A stretch of 64,000 bases of DNA from an uncultured Maribacter sp. Its GTDB lineage: Bacteria; Bacteroidota; Bacteroidia; Flavobacteriales; Flavobacteriaceae. The first letter of the stretch is position 1. Every line of letters begins with the position of its first letter. Made by a program: the position numbers and the translations under genes. Below the pieces are notes generated by a model, which saw only the letters and a list, made by a program, of their open reading frames with translations, was not told the DNA's origin and searched no databases. This document shows, one piece after another, positions 1 through 8,800 of this stretch. Location: assembly GCF_947500405.1 (NCBI RefSeq), contig NZ_CANMRY010000003.1, forward strand, positions 310,001-374,000, given 5' to 3'.

Positions 1-1099
1 TAAAGGTATCCCAAAATCCGTTATCGGTAAACATATAACCTGGTAAAACTTCGCCGTTATACGGACTGTAATGCACTATGTTATTGTCTTTATCTAATTC
101 GTGTAATTTTCTTGGGAATAATAAAACACGATATAAACAAGAATAAAAGGTTCTGATGTTATCTATATTATCATCTTCAATTGTAATTTTATTTAACTCG
201 GTTTCCCATGATGCCTTTGCTTTTGCTAACGTATTATCAAAAGTATCGGCTCCTATTTCTCGGTTTAAATTGAGTTCTGCTTGCTCTAAACTTATAAATG
301 ATGATGCTACTTTTACATGAACTACTTCGCCTCGTTTTGTTTTAAAACCTACAATGGCTCCAACATGTTCTCCCTCGCTTTCTTTAGAGTTTTTTAATAG
401 TTTCCAATTATCGCCCCAAGTGTGCGTTACTTCAAAATCTTTATCAAATTCTGCCACAAAATAGTTGTGAAAATTTTCTGGAACGCCTCCTTTATTATTT
501 CTACAGTAGCCTATAATTTTTCGTTCTTCGGGTATAATTTTAACCATAGATCCTTTAAAAAAAGCATCTAATAGAATGTAAGATTGATTATCTGGAAAGG
601 TGAATTTAAAGTGAGCTGCTCGCTCTGTTGGTGTAACCTCAGCAGTAACATCATAATCTGCTAAATACACACTATAATGGTGTGGTTTTACAGTTTCTGC
701 TTTATGAGAAAACCAAGATTGACGTTCGTCTTCTTGATATTTTAAATCGCCCGTTACCGCCATTAATGAAAATGCGGCATAATCGTTTATCCACGGACTA
801 GGTTGGTGGGTTTGTTTAATCCCTCGAATCTTGTTTTCATCGTACTTGTATGTCCAACCATCTCCCATTTTGGAAGTCATTGGTGTCCAAAAATTCATTC
901 CCCAAGGTGTTGCAATTGCTGGGTATGTATTTCCGTTTGATAAATCGAAAGAAGAGTCTGTTCCCATTAAAGGGTTTACAAAATCTACTAAACTTTCGCT
1001 TTCCGAAATTATATTCGAAGTACTTTCTTTTTCCGCTTCTTGATTACAAGAAAACATACTTAAAAATAATACACAAAATAAATATTTAACTGTCTTCAT
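1..1099 (-). CDS. GH92 family alpha-mannosidase-like lipoprotein, 3' end missing
   Basis: The minus frame is open from an ATG at 1099 to the window edge, about 366 codons, and the C-terminal part lies outside. The N-terminus is a lipoprotein signal ending in a lipobox near residue 19 (SMFSC). It is followed by a GH92 N-domain signature (VDFVNPLMGTD, NTYPAIATPWGMN) and, near the cut, FYSCLYRVLLFPR and the DNGFWDT motif typical of the (alpha/alpha)6 domain. GH92 enzymes are calcium-dependent exo-alpha-mannosidases. This copy is diverged from the two full copies in the window (NPLMGTD instead of NPFIGTD, and no GATxPFGM), so its linkage or substrate may differ. It starts 11 bases after the manA stop and ends the visible operon. 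It is probably a surface or periplasmic lipoprotein. Family is confident, specificity unknown. Confidence 0.85.
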   Translation of the reverse strand, partial: MKTVKYLFCVLFLSMFSCNQEAEKESTSNIISESESLVDFVNPLMGTDSSFDLSNGNTYPAIATPWGMNFWTPMTSKMGDGWTYKYDENKIRGIKQTHQPSPWINDYAAFSLMAVTGDLKYQEDERQSWFSHKAETVKPHHYSVYLADYDVTAEVTPTERAAHFKFTFPDNQSYILLDAFFKGSMVKIIPEERKIIGYCRNNKGGVPENFHNYFVAEFDKDFEVTHTWGDNWKLLKNSKESEGEHVGAIVGFKTKRGEVVHVKVASSFISLEQAELNLNREIGADTFDNTLAKAKASWETELNKITIEDDNIDNIRTFYSCLYRVLLFPRKLHELDKDNNIVHYSPYNGEVLPGYMFTDNGFWDTF

Positions 1100-1110
1100 G
1101 CATCTTTTCA

Positions 1111-2082
1111 TTAATAATACGATTCTAAAATTTTAGCCCCTTTTGATTCTAATTCTAGTTCATTTAAACTTGCAGGAATTAAAATTGTTTCCCCTTTTTT
1201 AATATCGTAGCGTTCACCATAACAACTTAAATTAGCTGCACCTTCAACACACGTATAAATAACGAAAGAATCTACATTTGAATAGTCTTTTTTCATCGCA
1301 CCATCTAATGCAATAATATTGGTTTTAAAATATGGCGAATGCACTAGTGTATTTGATTTATTTGTCTCTACTTTGTAATCTGTTTTATAAGCATCGTGCA
1401 CTTCATAGTCTATAACATCAATTGCTAAATCGTTATGCAACTCGCGCTTTTCACCCGTTTTAGCATCTACTCTATCGTAATCATAAATTCTATAGGTAAT
1501 ATCTGATGTTTGCTGAATTTCAGCTAATAAAACACCAGCACCAATAGCATGGACTCTACCCGTTGGAATATAAAATGTATCGCCTTTTTCTACAATTTCA
1601 TGATGCATTACATTTAAAATCGTATTATTTTCTAAATGGGTTTTATAGTCTTTTTGATTTATTTTTTCATCAAAACCAACAATTAATTCTGCATCTTTAT
1701 CGGCTCCCATAACATACCACATTTCATTTTTACCAAACGAATTATGACGCTCTTTTGCTATCTCATTACTTGGGTGCACTTGTATGGATAATGGTGTTTT
1801 AGCATCAATAAATTTAATGAGTAACGGGAATTTATCGCCAAAGGTTTCGTAGACACTATTACCTACAAAATCGCCTTTAAACTCATTTATTAATGCTTTT
1901 AAACTTTTACCTTTAAGAAGCCCTTCTGCAACCAAGGTTTCATCATTTTCAACTCCTGAAATCTCCCAAGATTCTCCTATGCTTTCTTCTGTATAATCTT
2001 TATTTAAAACTGTTTTTAATTTTTCGCCTCCCCAAATTCTATATTTATAAAGGGGCGTAAATTTTAAAGGGTATAAATTCAT
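1111..2082 (-). CDS. manA: Class I mannose-6-phosphate isomerase
   Basis: A cytoplasmic zinc enzyme that interconverts mannose 6-phosphate and fructose 6-phosphate, feeding mannose into glycolysis. The 323-residue length fits the short type I isomerases. Visible signatures are IKFIDAKTPLSIQVHPS (metal ligands Q101 and H103), GKNEMWYVM with E120, and PTGRVHAIG with H178 as the last metal ligand. There is no signal peptide. The gene sits inside a run of mannosidase and transporter genes, which argues for a catabolic role with mannose released from glycans rather than only GDP-mannose supply. A 296-base gap separates it from the upstream asparaginase gene, so it may have its own promoter. The downstream GH92 gene follows after 11 bases. 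Confidence 0.93.
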   Translation of the reverse strand: MNLYPLKFTPLYKYRIWGGEKLKTVLNKDYTEESIGESWEISGVENDETLVAEGLLKGKSLKALINEFKGDFVGNSVYETFGDKFPLLIKFIDAKTPLSIQVHPSNEIAKERHNSFGKNEMWYVMGADKDAELIVGFDEKINQKDYKTHLENNTILNVMHHEIVEKGDTFYIPTGRVHAIGAGVLLAEIQQTSDITYRIYDYDRVDAKTGEKRELHNDLAIDVIDYEVHDAYKTDYKVETNKSNTLVHSPYFKTNIIALDGAMKKDYSNVDSFVIYTCVEGAANLSCYGERYDIKKGETILIPASLNELELESKGAKILESYY

Positions 2083-2378
2083 TTATATTTAGTTAAAGTT
2101 TTACAATATATTTTCCAAACAGCACCTTTTTTCAATTCATTATACTATAACATCGCTAAAAGCAGTATTATAAAACGTAGAAATAATGCTAAGTTTTTTC
2201 ATATATAAAATTACATTTATAGCGATAATTTTAGCTGTAATATTTAATCAAAATCATGGAGATATATTGATTTTCTATTTTTTTAGATAACTAATCCATC
2301 TTTAAATGTAGTAAACTCTAAGGACTCCTTCTTTATATTTACCTTATTCTTTATTTTCGTTAAAAAGCAACAGAGCTC

Positions 2379-3356
2379 TTATATTTTGATTTTATATTTA
2401 GCATCTATTAATTGATTCTCTATAGACTTCGTTTGTACAGCATAATTAAACCCTGGCCTTAAGCAATAAGAACCATATTCGCCATTTTTATTTAAAGCAA
2501 TGAAGCCTACTTGCAACCACTCTAAATCTGGCTCGTTTTGATATATTTTATAAATACGTTCTACCACTTCTTTGCAGGCTGCTTCTGGCGATTTTCCATG
2601 GCGCATTAATTCTACTACCATAGCGCTTCCTGCTGTTTTTATCATGGCTTCTCCCATGCCTGTAGCTGCTGCTGCACCAACTTCGTTATCTAAAAATAAG
2701 CCTGCTCCAATTATTGGCGAATCTCCTACGCGTCCATACATTTTCCATGATGCCCCACTTGTGGTACACGCCCCAGAAAGGTTACCGTTTTCATCTAACG
2801 CCAACATGCTAATCGTGTCGTGGTTTTCTATATTAATTATAGGTTTGTAATTAGAATTAACTAACCACGCTTCATAAGCTTTTTTAGATTTTTCGGTTAA
2901 CAAGTCTTCTTTTTCAAACCCTTGTTCTAATGCAAATTGTAATGCGCCTTCTCCAACTAACATTACATGAGGTGTTTCTTCCATAACCTTTCGCGCTACA
3001 GAAATAGGGTGTTTTATATGTTGCAAAAATGCTACCGAACCACAATTATTATTTTGGTCCATAATACAAGCATCTAAAGTTACTTTTCCTTCTCTATCGG
3101 GAAAGCCACCTAAACCTACAGTTTGTACATTTGGGTTTGCTTCTGCGGTTTTTACACCAACCTCAACGGCATCGAGAGCACTTCCTCCGTTTATTAAAAG
3201 TTCCCAAGCCGATTCGTTCGCTACTAACCCGTGATTCCATGTTGAAATGACTACTGGTTTTATAATTTGCTTTTTTTCTTTTTTTGAAGTTGAATTTTCG
3301 CAAGCATTAAAACTAAATATTACACTAAAAATTAATATGGCTTTTAAAAATCTCAT
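2379..3356 (-). CDS. N4-(beta-N-acetylglucosaminyl)-L-asparaginase (glycosylasparaginase), lipoprotein
   Basis: An Ntn-hydrolase of the isoaspartyl peptidase/glycosylasparaginase family. It cleaves the GlcNAc-Asn bond left when an N-glycan is stripped from its protein. The N-terminus is a lipoprotein signal ending in FSFNAC. The first half carries STWNHGLVANESAW, and the self-cleavage site is HDTISM with the catalytic threonine near residue 181. This is followed by the glycine-rich TTSGASWKMYGRVGDSPIIGAG and GAAAATGMGEAMIK. I chose the ATG at 3356. A TTG at 3362 would overlap the upstream GH92 stop. The spacing makes it part of the GH92 operon. The family match is strong, and the N-glycan substrate is supported by the neighbours. 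Confidence 0.9.
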   Translation of the reverse strand: MRFLKAILIFSVIFSFNACENSTSKKEKKQIIKPVVISTWNHGLVANESAWELLINGGSALDAVEVGVKTAEANPNVQTVGLGGFPDREGKVTLDACIMDQNNNCGSVAFLQHIKHPISVARKVMEETPHVMLVGEGALQFALEQGFEKEDLLTEKSKKAYEAWLVNSNYKPIINIENHDTISMLALDENGNLSGACTTSGASWKMYGRVGDSPIIGAGLFLDNEVGAAAATGMGEAMIKTAGSAMVVELMRHGKSPEAACKEVVERIYKIYQNEPDLEWLQVGFIALNKNGEYGSYCLRPGFNYAVQTKSIENQLIDAKYKIKI

Positions 3357-3358
3357 AT

Positions 3359-5635
3359 TCAATAGATGTTATTTTGTTGTGGCAAGCGTGTTTTATCAAA
3401 CAAAGCATCATTGGGAGTATTTGTCATTTTAAATTCTAAAACACCACCATTAATAATTTCTTTATGTGTGATATATAGTCTATCTAATACTTTTCCATTT
3501 AGGGTCATGCTTTCAACATAAATATTTTCTGAAGCATGATTGGTTGCAATAACCTTAAAGGTTTTATCATTTTGCAGTTGGATTGTTGCTTCTTCAAACA
3601 ATGGTGCTCCCAAATTATAAACTCCTTGTGCAGGATTTACAGGGTAAAACCCTAATGCATTAAAAATATACCAAGACGACATTTGTCCGCAATCTTCATT
3701 TCCACAATGCCCATTTGGTTCATTTTTATATTGGTTTTCTAAAATATTTCGAACTAATTTCTGAGTTTTAGATGGTGTTTTTAAGTAATTATATAGATAC
3801 GCTACATGATGACTTGGTTCGTTACCGTGCGCATATTGCCCAATCATCCCTGTGCTAAAAACAGGTAGTTTGTCCGTTGGCTCGGGATAATACGAAAACA
3901 TAGAATCTAGCTTTTGCTCAAAACGTTCTGCACCTCCTGTTTTTTCAATTAGTGTACCAACATCATGCGGCACGTACCAGTAATATTGCCATGCGTTGCT
4001 TTCGCAAAAATATGGACTATATTCTTTTGGAATAAAAGGGGTTATAAAATTCCCTTTTTCATCTTTAGGCTGAAACCACGAGTTATTTTTGTTGTGAAGG
4101 TTTTTCCAATTTTGAGAGCGTTCTATAAAAATTCTGTAATCGTCAAGCTTTCCTAAACCTTTTGCAAACATAGCGATACACCAATCATCATAAGCATATT
4201 CCATGGTTTTTGAAACCGACCAATTTTCATGATGTTTATCAACAGGAATATATCCTTTGGCTCTATAAATATCTATTTGTCTATCATTAACCATAGCGCT
4301 TTCTTTACACGCTTTATAGGCTACTTCTGTATTAAATTTAAAGCCTTTAAAATAAGCATCTACAATAACTGGCACCGCATGATAACCAATCATCATATTA
4401 GTTTCACTCCCTTGCATAGACCAAACGGGAAGCTCACCTGTTTCATCATAATGTGCCAAGAGTGATTTTATCATATCTGGCACTAATTTTGGCTGTAAAA
4501 TGGTGTAAAGCGGATGCGCCGCCCTGTAGGTATCCCACAACGAAAAAGTATCGTATCGATGAAACCCTCGTGCTCTAGCAATAGGTTTTACGCCTGTTTT
4601 GTAATTTCCATTTTCATCATTAGCCGCTTTGTAAGTGCCACCATAATCGCTAAATAATGTTGGTGCTAACATGGATTGATACATCATTGTATAAAACACA
4701 CTTTTCTTATTGTCGTCTTTTGATTTTATTTTTACTTTTTTAAGTTGATTTTCCCAAATAAGCGTTGTTTTTTCCTGTTGATAATCAAAATCGAAACCTG
4801 TAGTTTCCATTTTTATGGCATAGGAAGCAGCCTCACAACTTGTTGAAGATAATCCTGTTTTGATAATAATCTGCTCATCTTCCATCGTTTGATATTTGAG
4901 CACCATTTTAGTGTTCCCTTTCATGGGGTAAATCTTCAGTGTGTCACCTTTAAAGTAGCTATGCGTATCAAAAGGTTTTGAAAACTGCATTTGAAAATAC
5001 ACTTTTTGGTTTCTTGCCCAACCTGTAGACATACGATAACCTTGAATAGTGGTATCGTTTACTTTTTCTAGATAAGTCTCTGTAGGCTTATCCCAATTTA
5101 AAGCATAGCCTAAATCTATATGTATTTCGCTACTGCCATCTTTTGGAAAGGTATAGCGATGAATACCTACGCGTTTTGTAGCGGTTAATTCTGCTTTAAT
5201 ACCATAGTCTAATAAATCTACAGAATAGTAGCCGGGAAATGCTTTTTCTTGGTCATGACTAAAAGACGAAAAGGGTTTAAAATTATTAGCTTCAATCCTT
5301 TTTTTTGACCTACTGTTTACTGGCATTACCAAAATATCATATAAATCTCCAGCTCCAGTTCCCGATAAATGCGTGTGTGAAAAGCCCGTAATTATATAAT
5401 CTTGATAATAATACCCTGCAATTCTATCCCAGCCAGGAATACCAATATCTGGACTTAATTGCACCATTCCAAAAGGTACTGTTGCACCAGGGTAGGTATT
5501 ACCAGGACCATCTGTTCCTATAAAAGGATTAACATAATCCACCAACATGTTATTAGTGTCCGCCTTTGTAGTTTTAGATTTACTACATGCTCCAAATACC
5601 AATACAAAAGTTATATAAATGAAGCTTTTTTTCAT
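3359..5635 (-). CDS. GH92 family alpha-mannosidase, lipoprotein
   Basis: Full-length GH92 enzyme of 758 residues, the usual family size. It removes non-reducing alpha-mannose in a calcium-dependent inverting reaction. A lipoprotein signal ends at LVFGAC. The N-terminal beta-domain begins with VDYVNPFIGTDGPGNTYPG and VPFGMVQLSPD. The catalytic domain contains HRYDTFSLWDTYRAAHPL, GNEPSHHVAYLYN and CGNEDCGQMSSWYIF, with the catalytic acid glutamate at about residue 647. The gene directly precedes the asparaginase and follows the GHL10-like gene after only 3 bases, so it is within one operon. Which mannose linkage it cuts cannot be read from the sequence. Confidence 0.95.
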   Translation of the reverse strand: MKKSFIYITFVLVFGACSKSKTTKADTNNMLVDYVNPFIGTDGPGNTYPGATVPFGMVQLSPDIGIPGWDRIAGYYYQDYIITGFSHTHLSGTGAGDLYDILVMPVNSRSKKRIEANNFKPFSSFSHDQEKAFPGYYSVDLLDYGIKAELTATKRVGIHRYTFPKDGSSEIHIDLGYALNWDKPTETYLEKVNDTTIQGYRMSTGWARNQKVYFQMQFSKPFDTHSYFKGDTLKIYPMKGNTKMVLKYQTMEDEQIIIKTGLSSTSCEAASYAIKMETTGFDFDYQQEKTTLIWENQLKKVKIKSKDDNKKSVFYTMMYQSMLAPTLFSDYGGTYKAANDENGNYKTGVKPIARARGFHRYDTFSLWDTYRAAHPLYTILQPKLVPDMIKSLLAHYDETGELPVWSMQGSETNMMIGYHAVPVIVDAYFKGFKFNTEVAYKACKESAMVNDRQIDIYRAKGYIPVDKHHENWSVSKTMEYAYDDWCIAMFAKGLGKLDDYRIFIERSQNWKNLHNKNNSWFQPKDEKGNFITPFIPKEYSPYFCESNAWQYYWYVPHDVGTLIEKTGGAERFEQKLDSMFSYYPEPTDKLPVFSTGMIGQYAHGNEPSHHVAYLYNYLKTPSKTQKLVRNILENQYKNEPNGHCGNEDCGQMSSWYIFNALGFYPVNPAQGVYNLGAPLFEEATIQLQNDKTFKVIATNHASENIYVESMTLNGKVLDRLYITHKEIINGGVLEFKMTNTPNDALFDKTRLPQQNNIY

Positions 5636-5638
5636 AGA

Positions 5639-6733
5639 TTATTTTTCTGTTTTTGATACTTTAATCACTTCGAAATGTGAATCTTGAATATCGAAAAATG
5701 CGACACCACTCGCTCCACTTTCCTTAGCTGCTTTAATAGCATTAACTACGGTTTCATCATCCATTTCAGGAAGGTATAAACCCGTGTGTAATTGTGTATT
5801 TCTACCTTGTAAATCTTTTATCCCCTGTTCTGAAGCAAATTTTACCCAATCTAAACCTTCATTATAAAAATTATTGTAAATCATAGGTAATACTTCATCA
5901 ATATTCCATTTATCCCAACGTTGACGCACCATATGGTCTGCCATTTCTGGATATGGAAATACAGCGGCTGTTAATTTTTTACCGTGTTTATGTGCTATGT
6001 CATAAGCGCCATCTACTACTGTTTTAATTTCGTTTAATCTAAACTGTTTCCATTCAATATCTATAGCTGGCACTTCTACTTCTTTTATGTTTCGTCCATA
6101 TAATTTTTCAAATTTTTCTACGGCAGCATCAGAATAATCAAAATCAAAATCTGGTAATTCTTCATTTTGAACCAAATTATACTTCGGTAATAAACCTACT
6201 GGCAAATACACATCAGGATATCTTATATAATCTAGATGCACACTTGTAACCCCATCAACTTTAGCTAAACCTTCAACTAAATTCCATATATGTTGACGCG
6301 CATCTGGATGACTTGGCGATAACCATTGATAATAATCTACATAAGGGCGGTTGTCAAAACACGATTTACCACTACGGCTTACCATATACCAATCTGGGTG
6401 TTTTAGGGCAGTTGTGTCGCCTGGTCTGTTCATGGTAAACATCCACGCATGCACTTCCAAACCTTCTTCTATAGCGAGAGGTGTTATTTTAGATAAATAA
6501 TTGGCATCTGCTCTGGTATCAATTAATACAGCATCTATGCCGTTATCTGCATATTTTTTAAATTGTTTTTTATGAATACTATCGGCTACTCCAGCACCTG
6601 CACCGTACCATGCCCAATATTTAAAAGCTAGTTCTACAGGCTCATCTGTTTTAGCAACTGTTTCTTTTTTTTGCTGAGTGCATGAAACCACTAAAAACAA
6701 AGTGATGATTATAATATATAAATTATGTTTCAT
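5639..6733 (-). CDS. GHL10-like (family 10-like) glycosyl hydrolase lipoprotein
   Basis: 364 residues with a lipoprotein signal ending in LVVSC. The body is a TIM-barrel of the GHL10/DUF187-like group: KYADNGIDAVLIDTRADANY, HAWMFTMNRPGD, YYQWLSPSHPDAR, and VTSVHLDYIRYPDV, a strongly conserved strand motif of this group. Further along are VFPYPEMADHMVRQRWDKW and EVLPMIYNNFY. Members are predicted glycosidases, but few have a defined activity. It sits 6 bases after the CBM9-like gene and 3 bases before GH92, so it should act on the same glycan. It may attack a residue that blocks the mannosidases. The family is confident; the substrate is inferred only from neighbours. Confidence 0.8.
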   Translation of the reverse strand: MKHNLYIIIITLFLVVSCTQQKKETVAKTDEPVELAFKYWAWYGAGAGVADSIHKKQFKKYADNGIDAVLIDTRADANYLSKITPLAIEEGLEVHAWMFTMNRPGDTTALKHPDWYMVSRSGKSCFDNRPYVDYYQWLSPSHPDARQHIWNLVEGLAKVDGVTSVHLDYIRYPDVYLPVGLLPKYNLVQNEELPDFDFDYSDAAVEKFEKLYGRNIKEVEVPAIDIEWKQFRLNEIKTVVDGAYDIAHKHGKKLTAAVFPYPEMADHMVRQRWDKWNIDEVLPMIYNNFYNEGLDWVKFASEQGIKDLQGRNTQLHTGLYLPEMDDETVVNAIKAAKESGASGVAFFDIQDSHFEVIKVSKTEK

Positions 6734-6739
6734 TTTGAA

Positions 6740-7819
6740 TTATTTTATAATGATTTGACCGTTTTTGTTTATAATAATTTTATTTCCCGTAAATGGACTT
6801 TTAACCCAAATATTATATCCCGTTTCATGAGATTGATATGTAGGTATTACTTCTTGTTTTAAAACTAATTTTGCAGCACCAACATCTTTAGGTGTTATTG
6901 TTTTATCCATTAAACCTTTATGCAAATCAAATAAAAACCACTTGATATGTTCATCTTTAGGAATTACAAAGTTTTTAGCTTCTTGTGAAGCTCCTCTTGC
7001 AAAATACACATAGCCCCAAGTTTCTGGTTGATGCATTGCAATAACGCCTTGCGGAGACCATACCCAATTGTATTCTGACTCAAATACTCCAGAATTATTT
7101 TTTTTGCGAGAGTACCTATTGTTTTCTAATTGAAAATCCCAATGAACCCTAGAAAAATTTACTCTCCAAAACTTATCTTTCAATTCTACAATTTGATGAT
7201 ACGACGTATTAAACACCTTTAAAGGAATAGCAATTTCTACGCTCCAACTTTTATCTATATCGTTAGGATTATTTAATGTCCCTTCAATATGCACAGCAGA
7301 TCTTATACCGTTAGCATCCCAATCATTTAATACCAATGCACCGTCTCTATATGGTTTTGTAATGAATAAATCCCAAAGTGTATTTAAAGTATTAAATTCA
7401 AATTCATAGTAATTATGTGCATCGCCATCTGGGTCTATGAAAATTTCAAAATCATTGTTATAATAAACAATCGTATCTTTTTGTTTTAAAGTCCCCCACA
7501 CATGAGGTTCTTCCATAGTTGCTAAAAAATAAATATACTCATTATCCCAGAGCATTTTTACACGGGTATTATATTTTGGTTTTTTTACTCCTTCTATATC
7601 TATAAACAAATCAGAAAACTCGGCATTTTTCCAAGAGTTCTCTAATCCTAAACCATCTATTTTAATAGGTTCTTTTATATGATTTGCAATATATGTTTTA
7701 GGGATAATACGGTTTGTTGCATCTTGAGCGCAACTAGCTAGCGGAAGACATAGAAATAAAAGGCATATAAAACATAAGTCTTTCTTAAAAATAGAACATA
7801 ATAACACTATTTTATACAT
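6740..7819 (-). CDS. Carbohydrate-binding family 9-like (DOMON-type) lipoprotein
   Basis: 359 residues. The N-terminus is hydrophobic and ends in a lipobox, LPLASC, about residue 30. The body matches the CBM9-like fold found alone in many Bacteroidota glycan loci: IKIDGLGLENSWKNAEFSDLF, VKMLWDNEYIYFLATMEEPHVW, FEIFIDPDGDAHNYYEFEFN, WSVEIAIPLKVF and WRVNFSRVHW. It probably binds sugar at the cell surface rather than hydrolysing it, since I see no catalytic pair. It sits in the operon between the GH130 gene (3-base gap) and the GHL10-like gene. The exact ligand is not readable. Confidence 0.8.
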   Translation of the reverse strand: MYKIVLLCSIFKKDLCFICLLFLCLPLASCAQDATNRIIPKTYIANHIKEPIKIDGLGLENSWKNAEFSDLFIDIEGVKKPKYNTRVKMLWDNEYIYFLATMEEPHVWGTLKQKDTIVYYNNDFEIFIDPDGDAHNYYEFEFNTLNTLWDLFITKPYRDGALVLNDWDANGIRSAVHIEGTLNNPNDIDKSWSVEIAIPLKVFNTSYHQIVELKDKFWRVNFSRVHWDFQLENNRYSRKKNNSGVFESEYNWVWSPQGVIAMHQPETWGYVYFARGASQEAKNFVIPKDEHIKWFLFDLHKGLMDKTITPKDVGAAKLVLKQEVIPTYQSHETGYNIWVKSPFTGNKIIINKNGQIIIK

Positions 7820-7822
7820 ATT

Positions 7823-8791
7823 TTAAACAATACTATTACTTTTAGTAAATTCTAATATTTCACTTATATAACCAAAGGCTAATGCTACAACTGTATCAGC
7901 GGCACCATAAAAAATAGTAACTTTATCGGCTTCAACATCCTGTAAAGAGGCACATGGAAAAATTACATTAGGAACATCTCCAATTTGCTCATAAGGTTCC
8001 GACGGCGTTAGTAGATAAGGTTGCGTTCTGAACTTCACAATGTGTGGATTATTTTCATCCAGTATTGCAGAACCCATGGCATATCTAAACCCATTACAGG
8101 TATTAATAACGCCATGATAAAACATAAGCCAACCTTCATTGGTTAAAAAAGGTACGGATCCTGCACCTACTTTTGTACATTGCCAAGCACTATCCTTAAA
8201 TGCTGTTGGAGACATCATGTGCCTGTGTTCCCCCCAATATTTCATATCTGGACTATAGCTCATATAAATATCGCCAAAAGGAGTATGACCGTTATCGCTA
8301 GGGCGACTCATCATAGCATATTTTCCATTTATTTTTTTAGGAAATAACACACCATTTCTATTAAAGGGTAAAAAAGCGCTTTCACATTGAAAAAATTCTA
8401 CAAAGTCATAGGTATAACCAATTCCAATAGTTGGACCATTATGTCCTTCGCACCATGTAATCCAATAGCGATCTTCTATAAAAATAACCCTAGGGTCGTA
8501 TTTATAATCACCTAAAACTTGTGCTTCGTCTGCTGCTTTAAAATCTATTGGATTTTCGTTGATATTCCAATTAATTCCATCATTACTAAAACCTGCAAAA
8601 ATATTCATTTGCACCGCTTTATTATCACACCTAAATACGCCTGCGAAACCTTCTTTAAAAGGAACTACAGCACTATTAAATATGCTATTAGATGTTGGAA
8701 TAGCATCTCTTTTAATTATTGGATTTTCAGAATAGCGCCAAACAACATCTTGACTTCCTTCTGGTTTATCTTGCCATGGAATTGAACTCAT
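7823..8791 (-). CDS. GH130 family beta-mannoside phosphorylase
   Basis: 322 residues without a signal peptide, so cytoplasmic. GH130 enzymes split beta-1,4-mannosides with phosphate, giving mannose 1-phosphate. Visible family marks are [12 protein letters not shown] near the start, [38 protein letters not shown] (the strand with the catalytic aspartate in YDPR), [20 protein letters not shown] and [25 protein letters not shown]. In Bacteroides a member of this family phosphorolyses Man-beta-1,4-GlcNAc from the N-glycan core. Here, the neighbouring asparaginase, GH92 enzymes and symporter make the same role likely. It lies 9 bases downstream of the symporter gene, suggesting import and intracellular cleavage are coupled. 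Confidence 0.9.
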   Translation of the reverse strand: MSSIPWQDKPEGSQDVVWRYSENPIIKRDAIPTSNSIFNSAVVPFKEGFAGVFRCDNKAVQMNIFAGFSNDGINWNINENPIDFKAADEAQVLGDYKYDPRVIFIEDRYWITWCEGHNGPTIGIGYTYDFVEFFQCESAFLPFNRNGVLFPKKINGKYAMMSRPSDNGHTPFGDIYMSYSPDMKYWGEHRHMMSPTAFKDSAWQCTKVGAGSVPFLTNEGWLMFYHGVINTCNGFRYAMGSAILDENNPHIVKFRTQPYLLTPSEPYEQIGDVPNVIFPCASLQDVEADKVTIFYGAADTVVALAFGYISEILEFTKSNSIV

Positions 8792-8800
8792 TTAATCTAT

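Noticed and set aside
2186-2290. A 34-codon hydrophobic plus-strand ORF between manA and the asparaginase gene
   Set aside because: It has no promoter box, no ribosome-binding signal and only AT-driven Ile/Phe composition. It could be a membrane micropeptide, but nothing supports it.
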